A stretch of DNA of 64,000 nt. Source: Dictyoglomus sp. (GTDB lineage Bacteria > Dictyoglomota > Dictyoglomia > Dictyoglomales > Dictyoglomaceae). The stretch covers positions 1-64,000 of the forward strand of contig JANXBZ010000006.1 of assembly GCA_025060475.1 (NCBI GenBank). Direction: 5' to 3'. The notes below the pieces were generated by a model. That model saw only the letters and a program-made list of their open reading frames with translations. It did no database searches and was not told the DNA's origin. Below, piece after piece: positions 40,149 to 48,765 of the stretch (within the stretch, counting starts at the first letter, position 1; each line of letters opens with the position of its first letter). Both the position numbers and the translations under genes were made by a program.

Positions 40149-40967
40149 ATGGAAAAAATTGGTTTTTCTTTGACATCCTTAAAAAAGGTATTAGCATTAA
40201 AAGCCCTCGATATTGCAAAAGAAAAAGGAGCAGGAGTAGTAGAACTTTTTGGAGATCTTTCTGTTATCTTAAAAGGATTGCCTGCCCAAGATCCTGAAAA
40301 AATCAGAAAAAAAGCTGAAAAATATAATATTTTTCTTACCCTACATCTTCCCCTAATAGATATTAATCTAGCAAGTCTTAATGATCTTATATATGAAAGT
40401 AGCATAGAAGGTACAATAAAAGCATTGGAATATGCAAGAAAATGTGGAGTTAGATTAGTAGTAGCTCATCCAGGTTTGGTCCCTGTAAGACATTTTCTAA
40501 TTATTCTTTTAGCAAAAAGGAGATTAAGAAGAGCTTTAGAAAAAATATTAAATTTAGCAGAAAAGTACAATATTGAACTGACTTTAGAAAATACTTCCTT
40601 GGATGAAAGAGATTTATTCTTAAAAGTCTCCCATTTTAAAAAATTTTTATCATCCTTTGATGGAAAAATAAAAGTATGTTTTGATTTTGGACATGCAAAT
40701 GTATCCTCTGATGGATTAACAAAAACCTGGAAAGAATTAAAACCCTTTATATCTCATATTCATATTCATGATAACCATGGGAAAAAGGATGAACACTTGC
40801 CTTTGGGAAAAGGTAGTATTGAATTTTCACCATACTGGGAGGAATTAAAGAAATTTAATGGCCCAATTGTTTTAGAAATAAATGATTCTCATAAAAGTTT
40901 ATTAGGATTATGGAGTAGTTTGGAAAAATTAAAAAAAATAAAGGAGGGGGTTATTCCCCCTCCCTAA
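40149..40967 (+). CDS. Sugar phosphate isomerase/epimerase-like TIM barrel protein
   Basis: The 272-residue protein has the AP-endonuclease-2/xylose-isomerase-like barrel: KEKGAGVVELFG, LTLHLPLIDINLAS, VVAHPGL, LTLENTS, CFDFGHANVS and HIHDNHGKKDEHLPLGKG with metal-ligand residues. The start at 40149 is set by the promoter. No ribosome-binding site is visible. The last residues GVIPPP are encoded inside a hairpin that terminates the opposite-strand aldolase gene. The substrate is unknown. Confidence 0.82.
   Translation: MEKIGFSLTSLKKVLALKALDIAKEKGAGVVELFGDLSVILKGLPAQDPEKIRKKAEKYNIFLTLHLPLIDINLASLNDLIYESSIEGTIKALEYARKCGVRLVVAHPGLVPVRHFLIILLAKRRLRRALEKILNLAEKYNIELTLENTSLDERDLFLKVSHFKKFLSSFDGKIKVCFDFGHANVSSDGLTKTWKELKPFISHIHIHDNHGKKDEHLPLGKGSIEFSPYWEELKKFNGPIVLEINDSHKSLLGLWSSLEKLKKIKEGVIPPP
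40943..40963 (-). terminator. Aldolase terminator embedded in the opposite coding end
   Basis: GGAGGGGG / CCCCCTCC with a 5-base loop is followed on the minus strand by a T-rich run (TTTATTTTTTTT). It terminates the class II aldolase gene and lies within the last codons of the plus-strand gene. Confidence 0.8.
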
Positions 40968-41921
40968 CTATTGACCCTTTATACTTGTTAAAATCTCCTC
41001 CGCCTTCCCACTACATCCTAAAACATTCTTTAATTTATGCTTTACCACTTCTTTGATAGCTTCCCTTGCAGGCCCTAAATATTTCCTTGGATCAAATTCT
41101 TCAGGATGTAATGCAAACTGTTCTCTCAATGTTGCAGTCATTGCAAGTCTTAAATCTGTATCAATATTAACCTTACAAATCCCCATTGTTGTTGCTTTCC
41201 TTATCATCTCTTCAGGAACACCTTTTGCTCCACCTAACTTTGCCCCATATTTATTTGCCTTTTCCACAAGATCATTAAGAACAGAAGACGCTCCATGAAG
41301 GACCAAAGGGAAACCAGGTAATTTTTTTGCAATCGCTTCTAATCTTTCAAAATCAAGTTTAGGCTCACCCTTAAACTTATATGCTCCATGACTTGTTCCA
41401 ATAGCTATAGCTAAAGAATCAACACCAGTTCTTTCTACAAACTCTACTGCCTCATCGGGATCAGTATAAACTGCCTCTTCTGAAACCACATGCTCCTCAA
41501 TTCCTTTCAATTTTCCTAATTCTCCTTCTACCACTACCCCTCTTGGATGGGCATAATCTACTACTTTTTTAGTAATTGCAATATTTTCTTCAAAAGGTAA
41601 ATGGGAACCATCTATCATTACAGAAGTAAATCCAGCATCAATAACTTCTTTACATAATTCAAAAGAGTCTCCATGATCTAAATGAACACAAATAGGAATA
41701 TCAGGAGCATCCTGCATAGCGGCTTCGATAAGTTTCATTAAGTAAACAAGTTTTGCATAGTTTCTTGCACCTTTTGAAATTTGAAGAATTAATGGTGCTT
41801 TCTCTTCCTTTGCAGCTTCTATAACTCCCTGAAGAATTTCCATGTTATTCACATTAAAAGCTCCTATAGCATATTTACCATAGGCTTTTTTGAACATTTC
41901 TTTTGTACTTACTAATGGCAT
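40968..41921 (-). CDS. fba: Class II fructose-bisphosphate aldolase
   Basis: The start at ATG 41921 follows a GGGAGG site. The protein (about 317 residues) has the zinc-ligand motif HLDHGDSFE, MIDGSHLPFEENI and the GTSHGAYKF and LHGASS motifs of class II aldolases. It cleaves fructose-1,6-bisphosphate in glycolysis using Zn2+. The longer frame to 41966 is not used. A stem-loop terminator ends the gene inside the convergent coding region. Confidence 0.95.
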   Translation of the reverse strand: MPLVSTKEMFKKAYGKYAIGAFNVNNMEILQGVIEAAKEEKAPLILQISKGARNYAKLVYLMKLIEAAMQDAPDIPICVHLDHGDSFELCKEVIDAGFTSVMIDGSHLPFEENIAITKKVVDYAHPRGVVVEGELGKLKGIEEHVVSEEAVYTDPDEAVEFVERTGVDSLAIAIGTSHGAYKFKGEPKLDFERLEAIAKKLPGFPLVLHGASSVLNDLVEKANKYGAKLGGAKGVPEEMIRKATTMGICKVNIDTDLRLAMTATLREQFALHPEEFDPRKYLGPAREAIKEVVKHKLKNVLGCSGKAEEILTSIKGQ

Positions 41922-42067
41922 CTTATTAACCTCCCTGCTTCTATTAGTTATAATAAAGTATAGCATATTTGTAAGATAGAGTAATTTAAAAAATTTTAAT
42001 ATATTTGTTGACTTTTTATGATAATTTTTGTTTCATATATAAAGCTTAATAAAAGGAGGAGATAAAT

Positions 42068-43495
42068 ATGAATTTAGATAGAAATATTTTTAGAATGTAT
42101 GATATAAGGGGAGAAGTAGATAAGAATCTAACAGAAGAAGTAGTTAACTTAGTTGGAAAAGCATACGGGATAAAACTAAAGGAAAAGATAAAGAAAGAAA
42201 ATTTAAAAGTATCTGTTGGACATGATGTTAGATTATCCTCTAAAAGATTTTCAGAAGCACTAATAGATGGAATTACCTCTCAAGGAATAGATGTTGTATT
42301 TTTAGGTCTAATTCCCACTCCCGTTTTATATTTCTCTTTATTTAATCTTCCCGTTGATGGAGGAATAATGATTACAGGGAGCCATAATCCTCCTCAATTT
42401 AATGGTATGAAAATATGTATTGGAAAAGAAACAATATTTGGAGAAGAAATTCAAGACCTTTATAGGATTGCTATGGAATTAAAGGAAAATGCAAAAGAAA
42501 AGGGAAAAGTCGAAAATTTTGATATTCTCTCAATCTATAAAGACTATCTTATAAAAGAATTCAGCAAGGGACCAATAAAAGAGTTAGAAAAAGATAGTTT
42601 AAAAATTGTTGTAGACTCAGGAAATGGATGTGGAGGACTCGTAATTCCTGAGGTTTTAAGAAAACTCGGTGTTAATGTTATAGATCTTTTTTCAAATCCT
42701 GATGGAAATTTCCCAAATCATCATCCTGATCCTACAGTAGTAAAGACCTTAATATTTTTAAAGGAAACTGTTATAAAGGAAAAGGCTGACTTTGGTGTTG
42801 CTTACGATGGAGATGCAGATAGGATAGGAGTTATTGATGAAAAGGGAGAGGTAGTATACGGAGATAAACTAACTTACATATTTGGTAAAGACATATTAAA
42901 AAATATTCCCAAGGGGAAAATAGTTGGAGAAGTTAAATGTTCAAAGACACTATTTGATGGAATAGAAAAATTAGGCGGAATTCCCATTTTGTCTCCTGTA
43001 GGACATTCTTTAATTAAGAAAAAATTAAAAGAAGAAAATGCCCTTTTAGCAGGAGAAATGAGTGGACATATATTCTTTAATGATCGATATTATGGATATG
43101 ATGATGCTCTGTATGCAACTCTAAGACTTGTGGAAATTTATGCAAGAGAAAAACAAAAAAATCCTGATTTTAAATTCTCTCAACTTCTTTCTGATTTACC
43201 CAAAGTTTATGTATCGCCAGAAATTAGAGTCCATTGTCCCGATGATAAAAAATTTGAAGTAATTAAAAACATATTACCCAAATTGGAAAAGGAATATCCT
43301 GAAATTTATAAGGATATAAAAAAGATAATAACTATTGATGGAATAAGAGTGGAATTTTCTGACGGATGGGCATTAGCTAGAGCCAGCAATACAGAACCAG
43401 TAATTGTTATGAGGTTTGAAGCAGAAAATGAAGAAAAATTAAATCTTTATAGGAAGATTTTTGAAGAAACCTTAGGAGAAGAAAATAACTTATAA
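42068..43495 (+). CDS. manB: Phosphomannomutase/phosphoglucomutase
   Basis: The 475-residue alpha-D-phosphohexomutase has the phosphoserine motif TGSHNPP with Ser105, the metal loop DGDADRIG (about 246-253), the sugar-binding GEMSGHIFF and the phosphate-binding RASNTEP near the C-terminus. It interconverts hexose 6- and 1-phosphates, feeding ManC and UDP-sugar synthesis. A strong AGGAGG site precedes ATG. An MFS gene follows after 3 bp. Confidence 0.9.
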   Translation: MNLDRNIFRMYDIRGEVDKNLTEEVVNLVGKAYGIKLKEKIKKENLKVSVGHDVRLSSKRFSEALIDGITSQGIDVVFLGLIPTPVLYFSLFNLPVDGGIMITGSHNPPQFNGMKICIGKETIFGEEIQDLYRIAMELKENAKEKGKVENFDILSIYKDYLIKEFSKGPIKELEKDSLKIVVDSGNGCGGLVIPEVLRKLGVNVIDLFSNPDGNFPNHHPDPTVVKTLIFLKETVIKEKADFGVAYDGDADRIGVIDEKGEVVYGDKLTYIFGKDILKNIPKGKIVGEVKCSKTLFDGIEKLGGIPILSPVGHSLIKKKLKEENALLAGEMSGHIFFNDRYYGYDDALYATLRLVEIYAREKQKNPDFKFSQLLSDLPKVYVSPEIRVHCPDDKKFEVIKNILPKLEKEYPEIYKDIKKIITIDGIRVEFSDGWALARASNTEPVIVMRFEAENEEKLNLYRKIFEETLGEENNL

Positions 43496-43498
43496 TTA

Positions 43499-44665
43499 AT
43501 GAAAAGAAATATTTTTTTAGTAAGAGGATTTTTCTTTGTATTCTTCTCTGCATGGAGTTTTATTTTTTCTTTTATTCCTGTTTATTTAAGAGATAAGGGT
43601 TTTTCTATTGGAGAAATTGGAATTTTTGCAAGTATTTCTTCTCTTGTAGGAGCTCTTACTCAAATATTTATTGGATATTTTTCTGATAAAATAGGGAAGA
43701 GAAAACCTTTTATAATATTAGGACTCTTAGGTTTAGCTTTCATTTACTTTTTTATATTTCCTAAAATAAACTCTTTTTGGGGTTTTCTTTTACTTTATCC
43801 TTTAATTGGGGTATTTATAAATTCTGTTATTACCTCTTCTAATGTCCTTGTGATTGATCTTTCCTTAGAGGAAAAAATTGGAAGAGATTACGCATCTACA
43901 AGAATCTGGGGAAGTATAGGTTTCTTTATTCTAACAACCATTATTGGTATTTTCCCCATCCTTACAAGACCCCAATATATGTTTCCTTCTATTTCTTTAA
44001 TTTATCTTTTAGGTTTAATTCTAATCCTTTTTATAAAGGAGCCAAAACTAAAGGCAGGAATAAAAGCTTTGAGCTTGAGAGATATAAAAGAGATAATCTT
44101 TCTTCCAAAGGTAAGAATTTTTCTTCTTTTTTATTTTTTCTATTTCACATCCTTAGTGGGAGCATCCTCTAATGTAAATCTTCTTATCAAATACTTAGGA
44201 GGAACAAATCAGATTATAAGTTTTGCTTATTCTGCAAGCTCTGCATCAGAAATTCCTTTCATGATCCTATGGGGAAATCTTTCCGATAAAATTGGAAGAA
44301 GACCAATCCTTTTATTTTCTTCTTTTATTCTTCCTATAAGAATTTTTCTTTATAGCATAATTAAAAATCCCTTTTATACTATTCCTATACAGCTTATGCA
44401 TAGTTTAACCTTCGCAATTATAGGAACAATTCCTGTAGTTTATATAAATGATTTAGTTCCTCCTGAAAAGAGAGCAACAGCCCAAGGGATTTTAAGCATG
44501 ATATCTGCTCTTTCTTCAACCTTTGGACCTCTTCTTTCAGGAATTACTGCTGATATTTTAGGAATTTCTGGTATGTATCTCTTTTTAACCTTTATTTCGG
44601 GAATTTCTACCTTTATTGGAGTAATTTCCTTAAAAGAATCGAAAACTAATACTTCTTTGGTATAA
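43499..44665 (+). CDS. MFS transporter (12 TM, sugar/drug type)
   Basis: The 388-residue protein has about 12 membrane segments and the MFS loop motif GYFSDKIGKRKP, repeated in weaker form as GNLSDKIGRRPIL in the second half. The N-terminal FFFVFFSAWSFIFSFIPVYLRDKG resembles the LacY/nucleoside-transporter-like MFS_1 group. The ATG has no clear ribosome-binding site and starts 3 bp after manB. It sits next to manB and larE without any functional link that can be seen. Substrate unknown. Confidence 0.82.
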   Translation: MKRNIFLVRGFFFVFFSAWSFIFSFIPVYLRDKGFSIGEIGIFASISSLVGALTQIFIGYFSDKIGKRKPFIILGLLGLAFIYFFIFPKINSFWGFLLLYPLIGVFINSVITSSNVLVIDLSLEEKIGRDYASTRIWGSIGFFILTTIIGIFPILTRPQYMFPSISLIYLLGLILILFIKEPKLKAGIKALSLRDIKEIIFLPKVRIFLLFYFFYFTSLVGASSNVNLLIKYLGGTNQIISFAYSASSASEIPFMILWGNLSDKIGRRPILLFSSFILPIRIFLYSIIKNPFYTIPIQLMHSLTFAIIGTIPVVYINDLVPPEKRATAQGILSMISALSSTFGPLLSGITADILGISGMYLFLTFISGISTFIGVISLKESKTNTSLV

Positions 44666-44678
44666 TATTCAAAAAAGG

Positions 44679-45521
44679 ATGAAGAAGAATATGGAAGAAT
44701 ATTTATATAAAAAATTAGAAGATTTAAAGAAATTACTAAGGGATATGAAAAGAGTTGCTGTTGCCTTTTCAGGAGGTGTTGATAGTACTTTTCTCTTAAA
44801 GATAGCAAGGGATACCTTAGGAGAAAATGTTATAGCAATTACACTGGTTTCTCCCCTATATCCCCAAAGAGAAATAAATGAGGCAAAAGAAATAGCAAAA
44901 AGCTTTGGAGTAAAACATATAATTGAAGAGGAGGTAAATATTTTGAAGAATAATGAGTTTTTAGAAAATCCTCCTGAAAGATGTTATATATGTAAAAAAG
45001 AAGGATTTAAAAAAATACTCGAAATAGCTAAAAAACTTGATATTAATTATGTATTAGATGGAAGTAATGTTGATGATTTAGAAGATTATAGACCAGGAAG
45101 AAAAGCCTTAAAGGAACTTGGGATAAGAAGTCCTTTAATGGAAGTAGGATTTACAAAAAAAGAAATAAGAGATTTATCTTTTGAATTAGGACTTCCCACA
45201 TACGATAAACCATCTCTTGCGTGTCTTGCATCAAGATTTCCATATGGGGAAAGGATAGACATAGAAGCTTTAAAAAGGATTGATGAAGGGGAAGAATTTT
45301 TAAGAAGTTTCGGAATAAAACAGGTAAGGGTTAGAAATCATCATACTATGGCTCGAATTGAAGTAGATAAAGAAAGTTTTAGCATATTCCTTAATGAAGA
45401 TATCAGAAGAAAAATTGTTGAAAAATTTAAAAAATTAGGATACATTTATATAACTTTAGATTTAGAGGGATATAGAACAGGAAGTATGAATGAAGTATTA
45501 AGGAGAGGTGAAAATGAATAG
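44679..45521 (+). CDS. larE: ATP-dependent sacrificial sulfur transferase, nickel-pincer cofactor synthesis
   Basis: The 280-residue PP-loop protein has SGGVDS at 31-36 and the LarE features PPERCYICK and LACLASRFPYG. Cys102, Cys105 and Cys182 form the three-cysteine set seen in Thermotoga-type LarE, which carries a [4Fe-4S] cluster rather than sacrificing its own cysteine. LarE installs the two sulfur atoms of the nickel-pincer nucleotide. An in-frame ATG at 44691 is also possible. A TATAAT lies at 44661. It overlaps larB. Confidence 0.93.
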   Translation: MKKNMEEYLYKKLEDLKKLLRDMKRVAVAFSGGVDSTFLLKIARDTLGENVIAITLVSPLYPQREINEAKEIAKSFGVKHIIEEEVNILKNNEFLENPPERCYICKKEGFKKILEIAKKLDINYVLDGSNVDDLEDYRPGRKALKELGIRSPLMEVGFTKKEIRDLSFELGLPTYDKPSLACLASRFPYGERIDIEALKRIDEGEEFLRSFGIKQVRVRNHHTMARIEVDKESFSIFLNEDIRRKIVEKFKKLGYIYITLDLEGYRTGSMNEVLRRGENE

Positions 45522-46272
45522 AGAGAAAATAAGAGAGATATTGGAAAAGATAAAAAGAGGAGAGTTGGATGTTGAAGAAGGTTTAGAAAAAATTAGTTTT
45601 CTTCCTTATGAAGATCTAGGATATGCAAAGGTAGATTACCAAAGAAGTATTACAAGAGGATTTCCTGAAGTAGTATTTTGTCAAGGAAAAACTCCCGAAC
45701 AAGTAGCTAACATTATGGAAAAGCTTCTTTCTAGAAACCCAAGAGTTCTAGCTACAAGGGCAGGAAAAGATGTCTTTGAATTAGTGAAAACAAAAATAAA
45801 AGATGCGAAATATAATGAATTTGCAAGAACCATAACAGTGATAAGAGAAGATTATGAGAAGAAAGGAAAAGTTATTGTAGCTTGTGCTGGAACTGCAGAT
45901 TTACCCGTCGCAGAAGAAGCAGTAGAAACTGCAGAAATAACAGGAAGTAATGTGGAAAGAATTTATGATATAGGAATTGCTGGGCTTCATAGAGTATTAG
46001 ATAAAATAAAGATATTAAGAAGTGCTAATGTTATTATTGCAGTAGCGGGTATGGAAGGAGCATTACCCTCTGTTATAGGAGGTCTTGTAGATAAACCTGT
46101 AATCGCAGTTCCCACAAGTATAGGTTATGGAGCAAATTTTAATGGCTTATCTGCATTGCTAACCATGTTAAATAGTTGTGTCCCAGGAATAGCAGTTGTT
46201 AATATTGATAATGGATTTTCCGCAGGATATCTGGCTAGTATGATAAACCTTTTAGTGGAGGAAAAAAGATGA
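45514..46272 (+). CDS. larB: Nicotinic acid mononucleotide-type carboxylase for nickel-pincer cofactor
   Basis: About 252 residues from the ATG at 45514, which follows AGGAG; the GTG six bases earlier overlaps the ribosome-binding site. The C-terminal domain is PurE-like ([41 protein letters not shown]). LarB carboxylates nicotinic acid adenine dinucleotide at C5 and hydrolyses the phosphoanhydride, the first step of the cofactor. It overlaps larE by 8 bp and larC by 4 bp. Confidence 0.93.
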   Translation: MNREKIREILEKIKRGELDVEEGLEKISFLPYEDLGYAKVDYQRSITRGFPEVVFCQGKTPEQVANIMEKLLSRNPRVLATRAGKDVFELVKTKIKDAKYNEFARTITVIREDYEKKGKVIVACAGTADLPVAEEAVETAEITGSNVERIYDIGIAGLHRVLDKIKILRSANVIIAVAGMEGALPSVIGGLVDKPVIAVPTSIGYGANFNGLSALLTMLNSCVPGIAVVNIDNGFSAGYLASMINLLVEEKR

Positions 46273-47423
46273 TTTTATATTTTGATTGTTTTTCTGGTAT
46301 AAGTGGGGATATGATTCTTGGAGCTCTTTTAGATTTGGGGTTGGATCCTGAACTTTGGAAAAAAGAATTAAAGAAAATACCCTTAGAGGGATATGAGATA
46401 AAAATAAGTAAAAAAAATAAAGGATTCTTACAAGGGACCGATGTGGAAATAATTTCCTATGATAATAAAACTCATCGTCATCTTTCGGACCTTTTGGAGA
46501 TAATTGAAAAAGGTGATCTTTCTAAAAAAATTAAAGAGTTATCAAAAAGAGTTTTTATCAAAATTGCTGAGGCAGAATCAAAAATCCATAATGAGCCCAT
46601 TGAAAAGCTTCATTTTCATGAAATAGGAGCTATAGATACTATTATAGATGTGGTAGGAGCCTTCATAGCAATAGAACTTTTAAAAATTGAAGAGGTTTAT
46701 TCTTCTCCTCTTCCTTTAGGAGAAGGTTTTGTAGAAACTTCTCATGGAATTATTCCAATTCCTGCTCCTGCTACTGTGGAAATTTTAAAAGGAATTCCTG
46801 TATATTCCACAGGAATAAAAGGAGAATTGGTAACCCCCACAGGAGCAGGAATTATTACTACTTTGGCAAAGGGATTTGGCCCTATTCCCCACATGAAAAT
46901 CCATAGAATAGGATATGGGACAGGAAAAAAAGATTTTCCCATTCCAAATCTTTTAAGAGTTTTCATAGGAGATAGAGTTTTCGAGGTAAAAGAAGATAAA
47001 AATCTTGTTATTGAAGCAAACATTGATGATATGAATCCCCAAATTTATGGATATCTAATGGAAAAACTTTTTGAAAAAGGAGCTTTAGATGTAACTTTAA
47101 CTCCAATTTTCATGAAAAAGGGAAGACCTGGAATTCTTCTTACTATCCTCTTGGAGCCTTGGAAAGAACAGGAAATAACAGAGATTCTATTTAAGGAGAC
47201 TTCAACCATTGGTTTTAGAAAATATTATGTAGACAAAGTAATGATGGATAGAGAAATAAAAGAAGTTGATACTAGTTGGGGAAAGATCAGAGTTAAAATT
47301 TCAAGATATGGTACTTTTGAAAAAATAACTCCTGAATATGAGGATTGTAAAAAAATTTCGGAGAAGGAAGGTATACCTTTAATCAAAGTAATAAAAGAGG
47401 TGGAAAAAATAATTAAAGAATAA
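46269..47423 (+). CDS. larC: Nickel-insertion cyclometallase for the nickel-pincer cofactor
   Basis: The 384-residue protein begins [17 protein letters not shown] and contains [27 protein letters not shown] and the C-terminal [12 protein letters not shown], as in LarC (DUF111). LarC inserts nickel in a CTP-dependent reaction. It is a single uninterrupted frame; in Lactiplantibacillus plantarum the equivalent is made from two frames by programmed frameshifting. It closes the larEBC operon, ending in a terminator. Confidence 0.93.
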   Translation: MILYFDCFSGISGDMILGALLDLGLDPELWKKELKKIPLEGYEIKISKKNKGFLQGTDVEIISYDNKTHRHLSDLLEIIEKGDLSKKIKELSKRVFIKIAEAESKIHNEPIEKLHFHEIGAIDTIIDVVGAFIAIELLKIEEVYSSPLPLGEGFVETSHGIIPIPAPATVEILKGIPVYSTGIKGELVTPTGAGIITTLAKGFGPIPHMKIHRIGYGTGKKDFPIPNLLRVFIGDRVFEVKEDKNLVIEANIDDMNPQIYGYLMEKLFEKGALDVTLTPIFMKKGRPGILLTILLEPWKEQEITEILFKETSTIGFRKYYVDKVMMDREIKEVDTSWGKIRVKISRYGTFEKITPEYEDCKKISEKEGIPLIKVIKEVEKIIKE

Positions 47424-47447
47424 GGAAGGAGTTTTTACTCCTTCCTT
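47422..47447. terminator. Terminator after larC, shared with the convergent flavodiiron gene
   Basis: AAGGAAGGAGT / ACTCCTTCCTT with a TTTT loop, followed by TTT on the plus strand; A-rich sequence before it gives a U-run on the minus strand too. Confidence 0.85.
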
Positions 47448-47448
47448 T

Positions 47449-48630
47449 TTAATATCCAACTAAGCCTGCGTCATTATGTTTTTTATAAATTTTATTTGCA
47501 AGATCATCTAAAGCTTTGAGCTCCTCTTTTTTTGGCAATCCCTTTATTAAAACAGGCTCCAAAATTTCTACCTCAAGATTTGTTATCATATTTTTTAATA
47601 TATCAACAGTTCTTCCACCCCAACCATAGGAACCTATAATAGTTAAGAATTTTGCTTTTGGCTTAAGCACATTTGTAAGATAAACTGCATAGGCAACATT
47701 AGGATGAGGGCCTGAAAGAACTGTAGGTGTTCCTATTACTATAGATCCTGCATCTACAAGAGCCATAGCTAGTTTTCCAATATCCACCGAAGAGAGGTCA
47801 AAAATTTCTACCTTAATTTCCTTTTCTATCAATTTTTCAGTTAGATATTCTACCATGAGGTTTGTACTATTATGCATGGAAATATAAGGAATTACTACAA
47901 TATTTTTAGGAGGATTATTTACCCAATCATTATAAGCATTGATTATAAAGGAAGGATCCTGATAGATAGGTCCATGACTAGGAGCAATTAATTCTATTTC
48001 ATAGTCCTTTATCTTCTCTAAGTTCTTCTGAATAATATTTCTAAAGGGCATCATTATTTCTGCATAGTATCTTTTTGCAGCTTCATAAACCAATCCTTTA
48101 TTAGTTACATAAAGGTCTGAAGTAGCAAGATGAGAGCCAAAAAGATCACATGTGAAAAGTATTTTATCTTCCATAAGATAACTCACCATGGTTTCTGGCC
48201 AATGCACCCATGGAGTGTATATAAATTTTAATGTTTTATTTCCTAAGGATAATGTTTCTCCATCAGAGACAATAATAAATCTTTCCTCAGGAATATGAAG
48301 ATGAATAGATAAGAGTTCTTTTCCCTTTGCATTGGTTACCACTTTCGCAGATTTATATCTTTCAAGAATTACAGGAAGAGCTCCAGAATGATCCTGCTCT
48401 GCATGATGAGAGATTACATAGTCTATATGAGAGACATCTTCTAAATAAGATAAGAGAACATGAAGCATAGTAGGATCCACTGTATCTATTAATGCAGTTT
48501 TTTCTCCTTTTATCAAATAGGCATTATAGCTTGTTCCATCAGGAAGAGGAATTAAAGCATCAAAAAGTCGTCTATTCCAATCTCTTGCACCTACATAATA
48601 TACTCCCTCTTTAATCTTTTCTGGTTTCAT
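47449..48630 (-). CDS. Flavodiiron protein (A-type flavoprotein, O2/NO reductase)
   Basis: The 393-residue protein has an N-terminal metallo-beta-lactamase-like domain with the diiron ligand motif HAEQDH (His76, Glu78, Asp80, His81) and a C-terminal flavodoxin domain (SMHNSTNLM near residue 275). These reduce O2 to water or NO to N2O in anaerobes. No rubredoxin is fused, so a separate electron donor is needed. A GGGAGG site precedes the start. Upstream there are two inverted repeats around a good promoter. Confidence 0.93.
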   Translation of the reverse strand: MKPEKIKEGVYYVGARDWNRRLFDALIPLPDGTSYNAYLIKGEKTALIDTVDPTMLHVLLSYLEDVSHIDYVISHHAEQDHSGALPVILERYKSAKVVTNAKGKELLSIHLHIPEERFIIVSDGETLSLGNKTLKFIYTPWVHWPETMVSYLMEDKILFTCDLFGSHLATSDLYVTNKGLVYEAAKRYYAEIMMPFRNIIQKNLEKIKDYEIELIAPSHGPIYQDPSFIINAYNDWVNNPPKNIVVIPYISMHNSTNLMVEYLTEKLIEKEIKVEIFDLSSVDIGKLAMALVDAGSIVIGTPTVLSGPHPNVAYAVYLTNVLKPKAKFLTIIGSYGWGGRTVDILKNMITNLEVEILEPVLIKGLPKKEELKALDDLANKIYKKHNDAGLVGY

Positions 48631-48645
48631 TTTAACCTCCCTAAA

Positions 48646-48666
48646 TTAATACTTTTTTGGTATTAA
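48646..48666. promoter_or_regulatory. Inverted repeat TTAATAC-N7-GTATTAA at the flavodiiron transcription start
   Basis: A perfect 7-bp inverted repeat lies just downstream of the -10 box and spans the predicted start of transcription of the minus-strand flavodiiron gene, a position typical of a repressor site. Confidence 0.5.
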
Positions 48667-48694
48667 TTATATCATCTATCTCTCAAAATTGCAA
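48666..48694 (-). promoter_or_regulatory. Promoter of the flavodiiron gene
   Basis: On the minus strand TTGCAA (48689-48694), 17 bp, then a perfect TATAAT (48666-48671). Confidence 0.75.
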
Positions 48695-48707
48695 ATGATT
48701 TTCATTT
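48693..48707. promoter_or_regulatory. AAATGA-TTT-TCATTT inverted repeat (PerR/Fur-like)
   Basis: A perfect 6-3-6 inverted repeat overlaps the -35 edge of the flavodiiron promoter and lies between that gene and the radical SAM promoter. It resembles Fur/PerR boxes, which would fit oxygen or iron control, but it is short. Confidence 0.5.
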
Positions 48708-48724
48708 AAATTATAAATCAAAAT

Positions 48725-48753
48725 TTGAAACTTTTTTTAATTTTAGATATACT
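48725..48753 (+). promoter_or_regulatory. Promoter of the radical SAM gene (leaderless)
   Basis: TTGAAA (48725-48730), 17 bp, TATACT (48748-48753). The ATG at 48766 is 12 bp downstream with no ribosome-binding site, so the mRNA would have only a few leader bases. Confidence 0.65.
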
Positions 48754-48765
48754 CTTAACTAAATT

